NCBI RefSeq assembly: GCF_026163565.1
Contig: NZ_JAPDKN010000051.1
Coordinates: 1 to 41,470 of the forward strand
Source: Chryseobacterium sp. YIM B08800
GTDB taxonomy: Bacteria > Bacteroidota > Bacteroidia > Flavobacteriales > Weeksellaceae
Length of the DNA stretch: 41,470 nucleotides
Reading direction: 5' to 3'
Below the pieces are notes generated by a model. The model searched no databases, had not been told where the DNA came from, and saw only the letters and a list, made by a program, of their open reading frames with translations. Within the stretch, counting starts at the first letter, position 1, and each line of letters opens with the position of its first letter. Made by a program: the position numbers and the translations under genes. Below are positions 32,748-40,597 of this stretch, piece after piece.

Positions 32748-33545
32748 TTACTTAATTAAAGCTTCAACTGCTTTTACAACTTCTGCAGGCTTTTCGGTTA
32801 CGGCACTCAAGTGATCGGCTGTAAATTCAAAAAACTGTTTCGGTTCAGAAGCATTTTTATAAATTTCTTCTCCCTGAGAAAAAGGAACGGTCTTATCATT
32901 TTTGCTATAGATAAAAAGCTTTGGAAGTCCTTCTGTATATTTTATATCTTCTTTCGCAGCATAGACAGAAGATAACATTTTGGCAAGCGCATCTTTAAAT
33001 TGTGGAGCAAAAACCGCAGCAATATCTGCGAATGAAGACATTCCGCCATCAATTACCAATCCTGAGATTTTATCTTTGTTGGCTCTCGCTAAATGTGTAG
33101 AAACCTGAGATCCCAGAGAAGCTCCATAAATAATGATTTTAGTGTTCTTTACATCTTTTCTTTCCGTCATCAAATCAAAAAACTTTTGTCCGTCTGCTGC
33201 AACATTAATGTGAGTAGGAGTTCCTGTTGACTTTCCATAACCTCTGAAATCGACCATTGCAACCTGAAATCCGTTTTCAATCAAAGGTTTTACCATGAAA
33301 AAATAAGTAGAAACATTTCCGCCTGCACCGTGAAAAAACAAGATTGTAGCTTTGGGTTTTGAAGTTTTAGGTTTAAATAAAATTGCAGTGATTGTGTCTT
33401 TTTCAACAGGAATGGTAATGTCTTCGAACTTTAGATCGATAGGTTTGAATGTCTTGCTTGGCTGATAAAATTGGTCATCAATTTGAGCATAGAAAAATTG
33501 AGTAAGGATAATGAATAAAAATGTGAGGGTAGTTTTTGCTTTCAT
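32748..33545 (-). CDS. exported alpha/beta hydrolase
   Basis: This 265-residue protein has a signal peptide (MKAKTTLTFLFIILTQFFYAQ) and an alpha/beta hydrolase domain (about 45-263). The oxyanion region is FHGAGG (71-76) and the nucleophile is Ser143 in IYGASLGSQ. The acid is likely the Asp in YSKNDKTVPF and the base the His in FTADHLSAV. The fold places it near BEM46/serine-aminopeptidase-like esterases. The substrate is unknown; it should act in the periplasm. It is a single gene, convergent with htpG. Confidence 0.85.
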   Translation of the reverse strand: MKAKTTLTFLFIILTQFFYAQIDDQFYQPSKTFKPIDLKFEDITIPVEKDTITAILFKPKTSKPKATILFFHGAGGNVSTYFFMVKPLIENGFQVAMVDFRGYGKSTGTPTHINVAADGQKFFDLMTERKDVKNTKIIIYGASLGSQVSTHLARANKDKISGLVIDGGMSSFADIAAVFAPQFKDALAKMLSSVYAAKEDIKYTEGLPKLFIYSKNDKTVPFSQGEEIYKNASEPKQFFEFTADHLSAVTEKPAEVVKAVEALIK

Positions 33546-33684
33546 AGAATTGTTTTAATTATGAAGCAAATATAAAGAGGATAGGAGGTTTATGCAATAT
33601 TAAATCACCGAACTGTTACTTTTTATTGCTGAACTGTTGTTTTAAAAATAAATGAATATTACATTTTCTTTGAAGCGATAAATT

Positions 33685-33981
33685 TTATAATTCATCCATA
33701 GGATTCCAAAATAGTTTTTTTAAATTTTTTATTCTGAAGTTTTCCACTTCAATTCCTTCAGCTTCCAATCTTTCCTGAAATTCCGGAACAGATAATGTTC
33801 CTGAGCTTGAAATTACACGATGAGCAGGAACGTCTTTAGGGCAACCGCCCATTGCTTTCCCAACATGACGTGAATGATTCGGAAAGCCTACAGCTTTAGC
33901 TATTGCGCCATAACTTGTCACCCTTCCTTTGGGAACTAATTTGGTAATTTCCCAGACTTGTTGCTTGAAAACTTCATTCAT
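33685..33981 (-). CDS. alkyltransferase-like protein (MGMT family without the active Cys)
   Basis: From the ATG at 33981 the protein has 98 residues; a TTG at 34002 would add seven. It is the DNA-binding half of O6-methylguanine-DNA methyltransferase: VWEITKLVPKGRVTSYGAIAKAVG, then SRHVGKAMGGCPKDVPAHRVI. The usual Cys of the PCHRV motif is Ala (PAHRV), as in alkyltransferase-like (ATL) proteins. These bind O6-alkylguanine and flag it for nucleotide excision repair instead of repairing it. uvrC is in the same window, but 24 kb away. The length matches ATLs. Confidence 0.88.
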   Translation of the reverse strand: MNEVFKQQVWEITKLVPKGRVTSYGAIAKAVGFPNHSRHVGKAMGGCPKDVPAHRVISSSGTLSVPEFQERLEAEGIEVENFRIKNLKKLFWNPMDEL

Positions 33982-34148
33982 TTCCTGAATATTTACAATC
34001 AAAAATAAGAAATTTGGTTATATTTTTTAAAATTAAACGGGTATTTATTTTGTGAATTTTTTTTGAATTAATGAAATGTTATCATACATCAAGAGACTGA
34101 AAGGTATGATTGTTGTAAATTGAAGCAATGAAACAAATTATAAATATT

Positions 34149-34940
34149 ATGTCAAACTTTAAAGGAAAAGCAGTAATCGTAACAGGTGCTGCAATGGGAT
34201 TAGGATTGGCTGCAGCAGAAGCTTTAGCTTCAAAAGGTGCAGATCTTACTTTAGTAGATTATAATGCAGAGGCTTTGGAAAAAGCAAAAGCAGAATTATC
34301 CTCAAAATATACTGAGAGTAAGTTTATTACAATCACTGCTGATGTTTCTGTTGAAGAAAATGTGAAAAATTATGTAGACGAAACCGTAAAAGCATTCGGG
34401 AAAATTGATGGTTTGTACAACAACGCCGGAATTGAAGGAAAGCAAGCTCCATTGATCGATTATGATATTAATGTTTTCAAAAAAGTAATTGATATCAATC
34501 TTTTGGGAGTGTATTACGGAATGAAATATGTAATTCCTGAAATGCAGAAAAACGGAGGCGGAAGAATCGTAAACGTCGCTTCAGTTGGCGGAATCAGAGG
34601 AGTGCTAAACCAAACTGCGTATGTTGCTACAAAGCACGCTGTAGCCGGAATGACGAAGAATGCAGCCTTAGAATATGGCAAAGATAATATTCTTACGAAT
34701 GCAATTGCTCCGGGTGCTATTTTAACACCGATGGTTGCCGAAGCTTTTAATCAGGTAAATCCTTCTGATCCAAAAGCTGCAGAGAAAGAATATGCTTCTA
34801 GAAATCCCACAAGAAAATTGGGTGATCCGAAAGATGTTGGTAATTTGGTTGCCTATCTTTTAAGTGATGAAAACGGATACGTTTCCGGACAGGTAATTGC
34901 CATCGACGGTGGGGAATCTAATATGTACGGAAACCCATAA
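34149..34940 (+). CDS. short-chain dehydrogenase/reductase
   Basis: The preferred start is the ATG at 34149 (263 residues), because MSNFKGKAVIVTGA matches the usual SDR N-terminus; an upstream ATG at 34128 adds seven residues. The NAD(P)-binding motif is TGAAMGLG. NNAG is present in LYNNAGIEG, the catalytic Ser is in NVASVGG, and Tyr and Lys are in YVATKHAVAG. The family end GYVSGQVIAIDGG is intact. Asp in LVDYN after beta-2 suggests NAD preference. This resembles glucose 1-dehydrogenase/3-oxoacyl-ACP reductase-like members, but the substrate cannot be told. Confidence 0.88.
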   Translation: MSNFKGKAVIVTGAAMGLGLAAAEALASKGADLTLVDYNAEALEKAKAELSSKYTESKFITITADVSVEENVKNYVDETVKAFGKIDGLYNNAGIEGKQAPLIDYDINVFKKVIDINLLGVYYGMKYVIPEMQKNGGGRIVNVASVGGIRGVLNQTAYVATKHAVAGMTKNAALEYGKDNILTNAIAPGAILTPMVAEAFNQVNPSDPKAAEKEYASRNPTRKLGDPKDVGNLVAYLLSDENGYVSGQVIAIDGGESNMYGNP

Positions 34941-34991
34941 TTATGGGTAATGAGTAATATGCAATAAGTAATTTTTACAAGAAATTGCAGA

Positions 34992-35025
34992 AAAATTGTC
35001 TTCATTCTTTTGAAGGCAATTTTTT
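34992..35025 (+). terminator. SDR terminator
   Basis: AAATTGTCTTCA pairs with TGAAGGCAATTT (one G-U pair) and is followed by T. Confidence 0.8.
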
Positions 35026-35133
35026 GCTTTTTGTTGACTGATAAAAACTTCCAGTTTCTAACATCTAGCTTCTACCTTAATTCTAAATCGCACAATTTTT
35101 GATTTAATCTCGGAAATCACTAAATCTTAAACT

Positions 35134-35280
35134 ATGAAAAAGTCAGTATTTAGATTTTTAAATAAAATCAACAAGAAAATTTTACCGAAATTGAGTGATA
35201 AGGATCCATTGAAACTGACCAAACTTCAGAAAGGAATTTTGGCTTACAGATATTTTGTTTTGATAAATTCTTTGGACTGA
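35134..35280 (+). CDS. small basic protein (48 aa)
   Basis: The frame starts at ATG and encodes 48 residues: MKKSVFRFLNKINKKILPKL, then a lysine-rich turn, then GILAYRYFVLINSLD. It is basic and probably helical, possibly membrane-associated. Similar short proteins ending in a Leu-Asp pair are common in flavobacteria, some annotated as SsrA-binding protein apparently in error. Real SmpB is about 150 residues, so this is not SmpB. No function is known. It sits alone in a long gap. Confidence 0.55.
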   Translation: MKKSVFRFLNKINKKILPKLSDKDPLKLTKLQKGILAYRYFVLINSLD

Positions 35281-35559
35281 ATTAGGGGGCAGTTTTAAAT
35301 TTTGGTTATTGCGAAGACGCAAGATTTATTTTCAGCCTAAAACTGTAAGGCGCAATGATTTTATCAAAGATAAAATGAATCATACAAGCAAAGAAAATCT
35401 TTGATTTTTAAAACTTATGTGTTCTAAAATATTTTCAAGGTATTAAAAAAACTAAATGACTTATGTGTTTAAATTTTTATACAGATTTTATTTAAGTGAA
35501 TGAATTCTTAATGGTTTAAAAAAAATCTGCATTATCAGCTAAATCAGCGAGAGAAAAAA
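35281..35559. repeat. gene-free stretch with degenerate repeat phrases
   Basis: AT-rich sequence with no reading frame. It ends with TTCTTAATGGTTTAAAA (35505 on) and AAATCAGCGAGAGAAAA (35541-35557), both also found at about 21.8-21.9 kb. Phrases such as GACTTATGTGTTT repeat loosely (35394-35470). Confidence 0.4.
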
Positions 35560-36651
35560 CTATTTAATTTTAGCGATCAATTTTCTACAAGCCTCATACA
35601 AAGGCTTTTCAATCAACAAATAAATAATAATTGAGCAAATCCACAACGCTACAAAGTTACGGTCGGGTAAATAAAAATAGGATTTCAGCTTCATATTAAA
35701 ATAGCTGAGGTGAATCAAATAAAAAACAAAAGAAGCGTTTCCTAAAAGAATAAAAAATTTAGTAGAAAGTATTCTTGAAACCCAGGTCTTTTCGCGCATT
35801 AATCCCCAAAAGAAAACAGCAATTGCAACAGGTAGAAAAAATTCATGAATGAGTCTTCCTTCCCAACGTTCTACGCCATGTACAAAATTATTTCTGGCAA
35901 AAAATGCAATAGAAACCGTTAAAATTAAAATACCAATTCCACCCCAAAGTGTTGGCTTTTTAATCTTGTTTAAAAATTGAATTCCTTTTTCTTTTTTCAT
36001 TAAATAAGCGAGCAACATTCCGAAGAAAAATTCTAAACTTCTGCCAAAGAATGTACTTCCAATCATAAATTGTAGCGGATATAAAAACCCTTTAGGATTT
36101 CCGTTGAATTCTTTAAGCCCAAAACCTATTCCCCATCCTAAAAGAAAAAATCCGATTAAAAAGAGAATGCAGTACTTCCAGCTTTTCTTTAATAATAGAA
36201 ATAAAAGCGGAGCTAAAATGTAAAAGAAAAACTCAACTGTCAACGACCAAGCCTGTACAATTCCTGAAATCGAATATCTTTCAAAAAGTGAATAAAACAA
36301 TGAGTATTGCAGAAAATAAATATCAACATCTTTGGAATATGAAGTATCGATAAAATAACAACTCAGTAAAATCCAGTACAACGGAAAAATCCTTGCAATC
36401 CGGAGAAGGATATATTTTAAATAAGATTTTTTTGATTCTAAAGGTTTCTCTTCATAGCGATAAGCCAATAAAAATCCACTTAAAACAAAAAATACGGTTA
36501 CGCCGATGTGCCATTCGCTGATGAAACGCATCACTTCAAAAGGTAAATCGTAACGCCAATATTTTCGGTTGTGATAGACAAAAACCATGATTGCGGCAAT
36601 GGCGCGCATTCCAGTTAAAGCATCGAATTTATTTTTCTGAAGAGCTTCCAA
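35560..36651 (-). CDS. OafA/YrhL-type membrane acyltransferase
   Basis: This 363-residue inner-membrane protein has about ten helices. It is an acyltransferase-3 family member: FDALTGMRAIAAIMVFVYH at the start (catalytic His), FFVLSGFLLAYRY, LRIARIFPLYW, and VQAWSLTVEFFFYILAP. Family members acylate sugars of lipopolysaccharide, peptidoglycan or other cell-surface polymers. The substrate here is unknown, and no polysaccharide cluster is present. The length is normal and no SGNH domain is fused. Confidence 0.88.
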   Translation of the reverse strand: MEALQKNKFDALTGMRAIAAIMVFVYHNRKYWRYDLPFEVMRFISEWHIGVTVFFVLSGFLLAYRYEEKPLESKKSYLKYILLRIARIFPLYWILLSCYFIDTSYSKDVDIYFLQYSLFYSLFERYSISGIVQAWSLTVEFFFYILAPLLFLLLKKSWKYCILFLIGFFLLGWGIGFGLKEFNGNPKGFLYPLQFMIGSTFFGRSLEFFFGMLLAYLMKKEKGIQFLNKIKKPTLWGGIGILILTVSIAFFARNNFVHGVERWEGRLIHEFFLPVAIAVFFWGLMREKTWVSRILSTKFFILLGNASFVFYLIHLSYFNMKLKSYFYLPDRNFVALWICSIIIYLLIEKPLYEACRKLIAKIK

Positions 36652-36681
36652 AGGATAAACAATAAAAGTTTTTAGTTTTTT

Positions 36682-36823
36682 TTAACCGCAAAAGAATCAA
36701 AAGATTTTTATGTAAGAAGTATTTCAATAGCTTACAAAACATCACACAAATAATGCATTCATATTTTGTCAACTTTTGAATTTCTATTTTTTCAATGAAT
36801 TCTTTTGCCTCTTTTGCGGTTAA
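36682..36823. repeat. element bounded by 23-base imperfect inverted repeats
   Basis: TTAACCGCAAAAGAATCAAAAGA (36682-36704) and, inverted, TCTTTTGCCTCTTTTGCGGTTAA (36801-36823) differ at two positions. The 96 bases between them have no gene. The layout suits a small non-autonomous or REP-like element. Confidence 0.5.
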
Positions 36824-36840
36824 TGAAATTGTTATAAATT

Positions 36841-36867
36841 AAAAAAGGCTTAACAAATAAGCCTTTT
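36841..36867 (-). terminator. terminator of the deoxyhypusine synthase-like gene
   Basis: AAAAGGCTTA and TAAGCCTTTT flank a five-base loop. On the minus strand the stem runs into six T. Confidence 0.85.
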
Positions 36868-36893
36868 AAATATAATTAATTTTAATTGTAAAA

Positions 36894-37865
36894 TTAGTTT
36901 TCCAAAATGTAAGAGAACATCAATGGTGCACAGATTGTAGCATCACTTTCAACGATATATTTCGGTGTTGTGATGTCTAATTTACCCCAAGTAATTTTCT
37001 CATTAGGAACTGCTCCTGAATAAGAACCGTAAGAAGTCGTTGAATCTGAAATCTGACAGAAATAAGACCAGAACGGAATATCGTGCATTTCCATATCCTG
37101 ATACAACATTGGTACAACACAAATTGGGAAATCTCCAGCGATACCTCCACCAATCTGGAAGAAACCAACACCTTTTCCTGCAGAGTTTTTAGTATACCAA
37201 TCTGCTAAATACGTCATGTATTCGATACCAGATTTCATTGTTGTAGCCGTTAATTCACCTTTAATACAGTAAGAAGCGAAAATGTTACCCATTGTAGAAT
37301 CTTCCCATCCCGGAACTACAATTGGCAAGTTTTTCTCAGCTGCAGCAATCATCCAAGAATTTTCTCTTGGAATCTCGTAATACTGCTCCAAAACTCCAGA
37401 AAGGATCATTTTATACATAAATTCGTGCGGGAAATATCTCTCACCTTTTGCTTCAGCATCTTTCCAGATCTCTACGATGTGTTTCTGTAATCTTCTGAAA
37501 GCTTCTTCTTCAGGGATGCAAGTATCTGTAACTCTGTTTAAACCTCTTTCCAACAAGTCCCACTCATCCTGAGCGGTAAGGTCTCTGTAATGAGGAACTC
37601 TTTCGTAATGAGAGTGCGCTACAAGATTCATCAAATCTTCTTCAAGGTTTGCCCCTGTACAAGAAATAAAATCAACTTTATCCTGACGAATCATTTCAGC
37701 CAAAATTTTTCCTAATTCAGCAGTAGACATTGCTCCAGCCAAAGTAATCATCATTTTTCCGCCTTCTTTAAGGTGGGCAACATATCCTTTTGATGCGTCT
37801 ACCAAAGCTGCTGCGTTGAAGTGCAGATAATATTTTTCTATGAACTCAGTAATCGGTTTGCTCAT
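36894..37865 (-). CDS. deoxyhypusine synthase-like protein
   Basis: This 323-residue protein is homologous to deoxyhypusine synthase, which in eukaryotes and archaea moves a 4-aminobutyl group from spermidine to eIF5A. Recognisable parts are MITLAGAMSTAELGKIL and FISCTGANLEEDL (NAD site), IVVPGWEDSTMGNIFA, GFFQIGGGIAGDFPICVVPML, and TWGKLD with Lys295 at the position of the catalytic lysine. Bacteria have no eIF5A, so the role here is likely in polyamine chemistry (homospermidine-type) or on another substrate. A TATCTTTG box at 37880-37887 lies just upstream, so it is transcribed apart from the barrel gene behind it. Confidence 0.88.
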   Translation of the reverse strand: MSKPITEFIEKYYLHFNAAALVDASKGYVAHLKEGGKMMITLAGAMSTAELGKILAEMIRQDKVDFISCTGANLEEDLMNLVAHSHYERVPHYRDLTAQDEWDLLERGLNRVTDTCIPEEEAFRRLQKHIVEIWKDAEAKGERYFPHEFMYKMILSGVLEQYYEIPRENSWMIAAAEKNLPIVVPGWEDSTMGNIFASYCIKGELTATTMKSGIEYMTYLADWYTKNSAGKGVGFFQIGGGIAGDFPICVVPMLYQDMEMHDIPFWSYFCQISDSTTSYGSYSGAVPNEKITWGKLDITTPKYIVESDATICAPLMFSYILEN

Positions 37866-37879
37866 TTTTTTATTTTTTG

Positions 37880-37887
37880 CAAAGATA
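37880..37887 (-). promoter_or_regulatory. -7 box of the deoxyhypusine synthase-like gene
   Basis: On the minus strand this reads TATCTTTG, a perfect TAnnTTTG. The expected leader is only about 8-10 bases. The box lies just past the stop of the upstream barrel gene. Confidence 0.5.
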
Positions 37888-37891
37888 AAAC

Positions 37892-38536
37892 TTAAAAACG
37901 GAATGTAGCGGATGCTGCTAAAGAAACTCTGCTTAAACCTTCTCTGTTGTCTTCCCCAAGATCAACAACCTGCCCGTTATAAGAGATTTTTCTAAGTGCT
38001 CCTCCGGAAAGCCCAACTTTAGGACCAATTAAAAGATGTTTATTGATTTGATATTGGTAAGCAAAATCGACTTCAGCTCCCAAAGTATTGCCTTTTCCTT
38101 TCACATTTCCTGTCTTGGTAGTATAGCTCATTGCTCCTAATGCTGCATCCATCATGAATTTATGCTTTGTGGGCTGGTCATAATTGGTAACTGTAAAAGA
38201 TGGACCATAAAAATTAATTGCATCTTTAGTACTTACTACTGCGCTTACGATATTTCCCATATTGTCTCGTGCGCTAAATCTTCCCGTATGAGAAGCGCTG
38301 TAATTGGAATATTTGAACCCAATATGCATTCCATTTTTAACTTCATATCGAAGGGCAATATCGAAATTGGTTCCATTTTTAAGACCTTTGATGTAGTTGC
38401 GTTCTTCAGGAGATAAAGAGGATGCGATTTTATTAACTCTCCATGCATAACCAAAAGATGGTGCTATAGAAATTTTTTGCGCAAATGACATTACAGATAT
38501 TGAGAATAATCCTAATGCGAATACTTTTTTAATCAT
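37892..38536 (-). CDS. outer membrane beta-barrel protein
   Basis: This 214-residue protein has a signal peptide (MIKKVFALGLFSISVMSFAQ) followed by alternating short strands. It ends in aromatic Phe (SLAASATFRF), the classic outer-membrane insertion signal. About eight strands fit the size, as in OmpA/OmpX-like or porin-family barrels. Segments such as IALRYEVKNGMHIGFKYSNY and VDFAYQYQINKHLLIGPKVG are typical. The function is unknown. A TATTTTTG box lies at 38552-38559. Confidence 0.8.
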   Translation of the reverse strand: MIKKVFALGLFSISVMSFAQKISIAPSFGYAWRVNKIASSLSPEERNYIKGLKNGTNFDIALRYEVKNGMHIGFKYSNYSASHTGRFSARDNMGNIVSAVVSTKDAINFYGPSFTVTNYDQPTKHKFMMDAALGAMSYTTKTGNVKGKGNTLGAEVDFAYQYQINKHLLIGPKVGLSGGALRKISYNGQVVDLGEDNREGLSRVSLAASATFRF

Positions 38537-38551
38537 TCAGTAAATTTTTAG

Positions 38552-38559
38552 CAAAAATA
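38552..38559 (-). promoter_or_regulatory. -7 box of the small barrel gene
   Basis: On the minus strand this reads TATTTTTG, a perfect TAnnTTTG, giving a leader of about 9 bases. Confidence 0.5.
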
Positions 38560-38592
38560 CTGTTTTTCCTTAATGAGAGAATTAAGAATTAA

Positions 38593-38985
38593 TTAATATT
38601 TAAAACGTCTGTTTTCTTTTTTGTCTGAAAGCTTCTTTTTGGTATCTAATCTCTTCTGAACTTTAGCCTTAGAAGGTTTTGTTTTATATCTCGTTTTAGG
38701 AATAATGATAGAATCATTGACGATTTCCAAAATTTTTTCGGTAGCGATTTTTTTATTCTGTAACTGCGTTCGCGATTCTGAAACAGTCAGTTGAAGAATT
38801 CCATCAAGATTAATTCGGTTTTTAAGCTTTTCGCTAATTAATTTTTTTTGAAAATCATTAAAAAAATCAGAATCTGAGACTTTCCACATTACCGTTACAG
38901 AAGTTTCTACTTTGTTCACGTTTTGTCCACCTGCACCGCTGCTGCGAGAAGTTTTGTAAGTGAGTTCTGTGGTAAAGTTTTTCAT
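38593..38985 (-). CDS. arfB: ribosome rescue factor ArfB (YaeJ-like peptidyl-tRNA hydrolase)
   Basis: This 130-residue protein releases stalled peptides from ribosomes on non-stop mRNA. The catalytic Gly19-Gly20-Gln21 lies in SRSSGAGGQNVNKVET. The globular domain (about 1-100) is followed by the basic tail KPSKAKVQKRLDTKKKLSDKKENRR, which enters the mRNA channel in ArfB. It lacks the stop-codon-recognising domains of RF1/RF2. The length is typical of ArfB. Confidence 0.92.
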   Translation of the reverse strand: MKNFTTELTYKTSRSSGAGGQNVNKVETSVTVMWKVSDSDFFNDFQKKLISEKLKNRINLDGILQLTVSESRTQLQNKKIATEKILEIVNDSIIIPKTRYKTKPSKAKVQKRLDTKKKLSDKKENRRFKY

Positions 38986-39082
38986 AAATAATATTTTTTA
39001 ATGACTCAAATTCCCCTTCTTGGGGGGCAAAAATTAGTAAGAATTTTTGACGGGGTGGTTTAAACGGATTAAAATATAATTC

Positions 39083-40111
39083 TTAAACCTCAAAAATACT
39101 TTTTAATTCCAAACGATTTACTTTTCCATTCGGTGTTCTTGGAATTTTTTCAATGAAAATAATTTCTTTCGGCTTATGGAATTTTTGCTGATAGTTGATG
39201 GTTGATAGTTGATGGTTTAATAATTCAGATTCTTTGCCTTCTACAACCAAAATTAATTTTTGCCCTAAACTTTCATCTTTTATTCCTAAAAATACTACCT
39301 CATTCGGAATCTCCTTTTTTACCAAAGCTTCAAGCTGTTCAGGAAATATTTTGGCACCTCCTGAATTGATTACATTGTCAATTCTTCCTAAAAATTTAAA
39401 CTGATTTTGGTTTTTGATTTCAACCAAATCATTCGTTTGCAATAACTCGGAATTAAGTTGAGGAGCTGAAATTTTCAGACAATTTCTTTCATCTGTTGAA
39501 ATTTCAATACCATCAAAAATACTGAAATATTCATCCTGACTAGGATATATTTTCTTTAATGCGATATGAGAAAGGGTTTCAGACATTCCATAAGTCTCGT
39601 AAATTTGAGTAGGAGAGTGGGAGGGTAGAAGTGTTTGAGAGATTTTCTTTTTTAAACTTTCAGAAACAGATGCTCCCCCAATAATTAAATTTTTTATGAA
39701 ATGAATTTTTTCTAATGAATTTTCAACTTGTAATGGCGTCATTGCACAAAAGTCAATGCTTTCATTTAAATTTTCTAACGGCTTTAAAGATGGATCTGAA
39801 ATGATAAGTCTTAACTTTCTGGAAATTGAGCGTACAACCATCATTTTTCCTGAAATATATTCTATAGGTAAGCAAATTAAAGCTGTGTTTCCTTTTTTTA
39901 AGTTTAAAAAATCACAAGTCATTTTTGCCGAATTCAGCATTTTTTCTTTTTCGATCTCAATAACCTTGGGAACCCCTGTAGAACCTGAAGTCTGCACTTT
40001 TACCGTTTTTGAATCCGAGAACCATTCTTTGAGAAAAAAAATCACATTTTTCTCGAAATCAGTTTGAGGATGTAAATTATTAATTTCGAGATTATTGAAG
40101 TCGAACAGCAT
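39083..40111 (-). CDS. menE: AMP-forming acyl-CoA ligase, probably o-succinylbenzoate-CoA ligase
   Basis: This 342-residue protein is a short AMP-binding enzyme. The P-loop is TSGSTGVPK (41-49), the adenine motif YGMSET is at about 180, the hinge is LGRIDNVINSGGAKIFPEQLEALV, and the catalytic Lys is in PNGKVNRLELK near the end. The short N-terminal domain is typical of flavobacterial MenE, which acts in menaquinone synthesis, but no other men gene is nearby. A run NHQLSTINYQQ in the C-terminal domain is encoded by a heptad repeat (39189-39215) and may be an inserted intergenic phrase. The P-loop and fold are otherwise complete. Confidence 0.75.
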   Translation of the reverse strand: MLFDFNNLEINNLHPQTDFEKNVIFFLKEWFSDSKTVKVQTSGSTGVPKVIEIEKEKMLNSAKMTCDFLNLKKGNTALICLPIEYISGKMMVVRSISRKLRLIISDPSLKPLENLNESIDFCAMTPLQVENSLEKIHFIKNLIIGGASVSESLKKKISQTLLPSHSPTQIYETYGMSETLSHIALKKIYPSQDEYFSIFDGIEISTDERNCLKISAPQLNSELLQTNDLVEIKNQNQFKFLGRIDNVINSGGAKIFPEQLEALVKKEIPNEVVFLGIKDESLGQKLILVVEGKESELLNHQLSTINYQQKFHKPKEIIFIEKIPRTPNGKVNRLELKSIFEV

Positions 40112-40162
40112 ATTCAGAGGGTTAAATTGTAAGTGTAAATTTAAAGAAAAATTAAAAAATGA

Positions 40163-40193
40163 TTTGCAAATAAAGAAAAAAGCTTTAAATTTG
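40163..40193 (+). promoter_or_regulatory. tRNA-Gln promoter
   Basis: TTTG (40163-40166), 19 bases, then TAAATTTG (40186-40193) match the flavobacterial consensus exactly. The expected start near 40200 is about 11 bases before the tRNA. Confidence 0.7.
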
Positions 40194-40210
40194 CATCACC
40201 AAAATAAAAC

Positions 40211-40281
40211 AGACCTATAGTGTAACGGTAACACTCCGGTTTTTGGTACCGTCATTCGGGGTTCGAATCCCTGTGGGTCTA
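40211..40281 (+). tRNA. tRNA-Gln (anticodon TTG)
   Basis: A cloverleaf is visible. The acceptor is AGACCTA/TGGGTCT plus discriminator A, the D-arm GTGT/ACAC, the anticodon stem CCGGT/ACCGT (last pair mismatched) and the T-arm CGGGG-TTCGAAT-CCCTG. The anticodon loop gives TTG at 40243-40245, reading CAA. CCA is not encoded. Confidence 0.93.
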
Positions 40282-40293
40282 CTTTTAATTATA

Positions 40294-40328
40294 GCAATCT
40301 TCTGAAAATCAGAAGATTGCTTTTTTTT
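40294..40328 (+). terminator. tRNA-Gln terminator
   Basis: GCAATCTTCTGA and TCAGAAGATTGC (12 pairs, loop AAA) are followed by eight T. Confidence 0.9.
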
Positions 40329-40540
40329 GTCCTAATTGCTTTATTGCTTTTTTGTTGTTTTTATAATTGCAATACTTGTTCTCATACTTTTGATTATTTT
40401 TTTTAATAACGAGGAGAGCGGAATTTACATTTTGAATTTTTCTATAACCAGAAAACTTTGGAAGTTTTATTTATCTTAAAATTGAATCAATGTTTTTTGC
40501 TATTTTGAGGAAGAATAATTTCTAAAATATTTAATAAATA
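40329..40540. other. AT-rich gap without a gene
   Basis: No convincing reading frame or repeat is seen between the tRNA terminator and the next terminator. Confidence 0.5.
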
Positions 40541-40572
40541 AATTCCAAAATGTTTAAAAACATTTTGGAATT
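40541..40572 (-). terminator. terminator of the exported protein gene
   Basis: AATTCCAAAATGTTT and AAACATTTTGGAATT form a long AT-rich hairpin beyond the stop of the minus-strand gene. T-runs are weak on both sides. Confidence 0.6.
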
Positions 40573-40597
40573 TTAATGAAAAGATTGATGTAGATAT

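Noticed and set aside
35134..35280. SmpB (SsrA-binding protein)
   Set aside because: It has 48 residues and lacks the SmpB fold; real SmpB is about three times longer.
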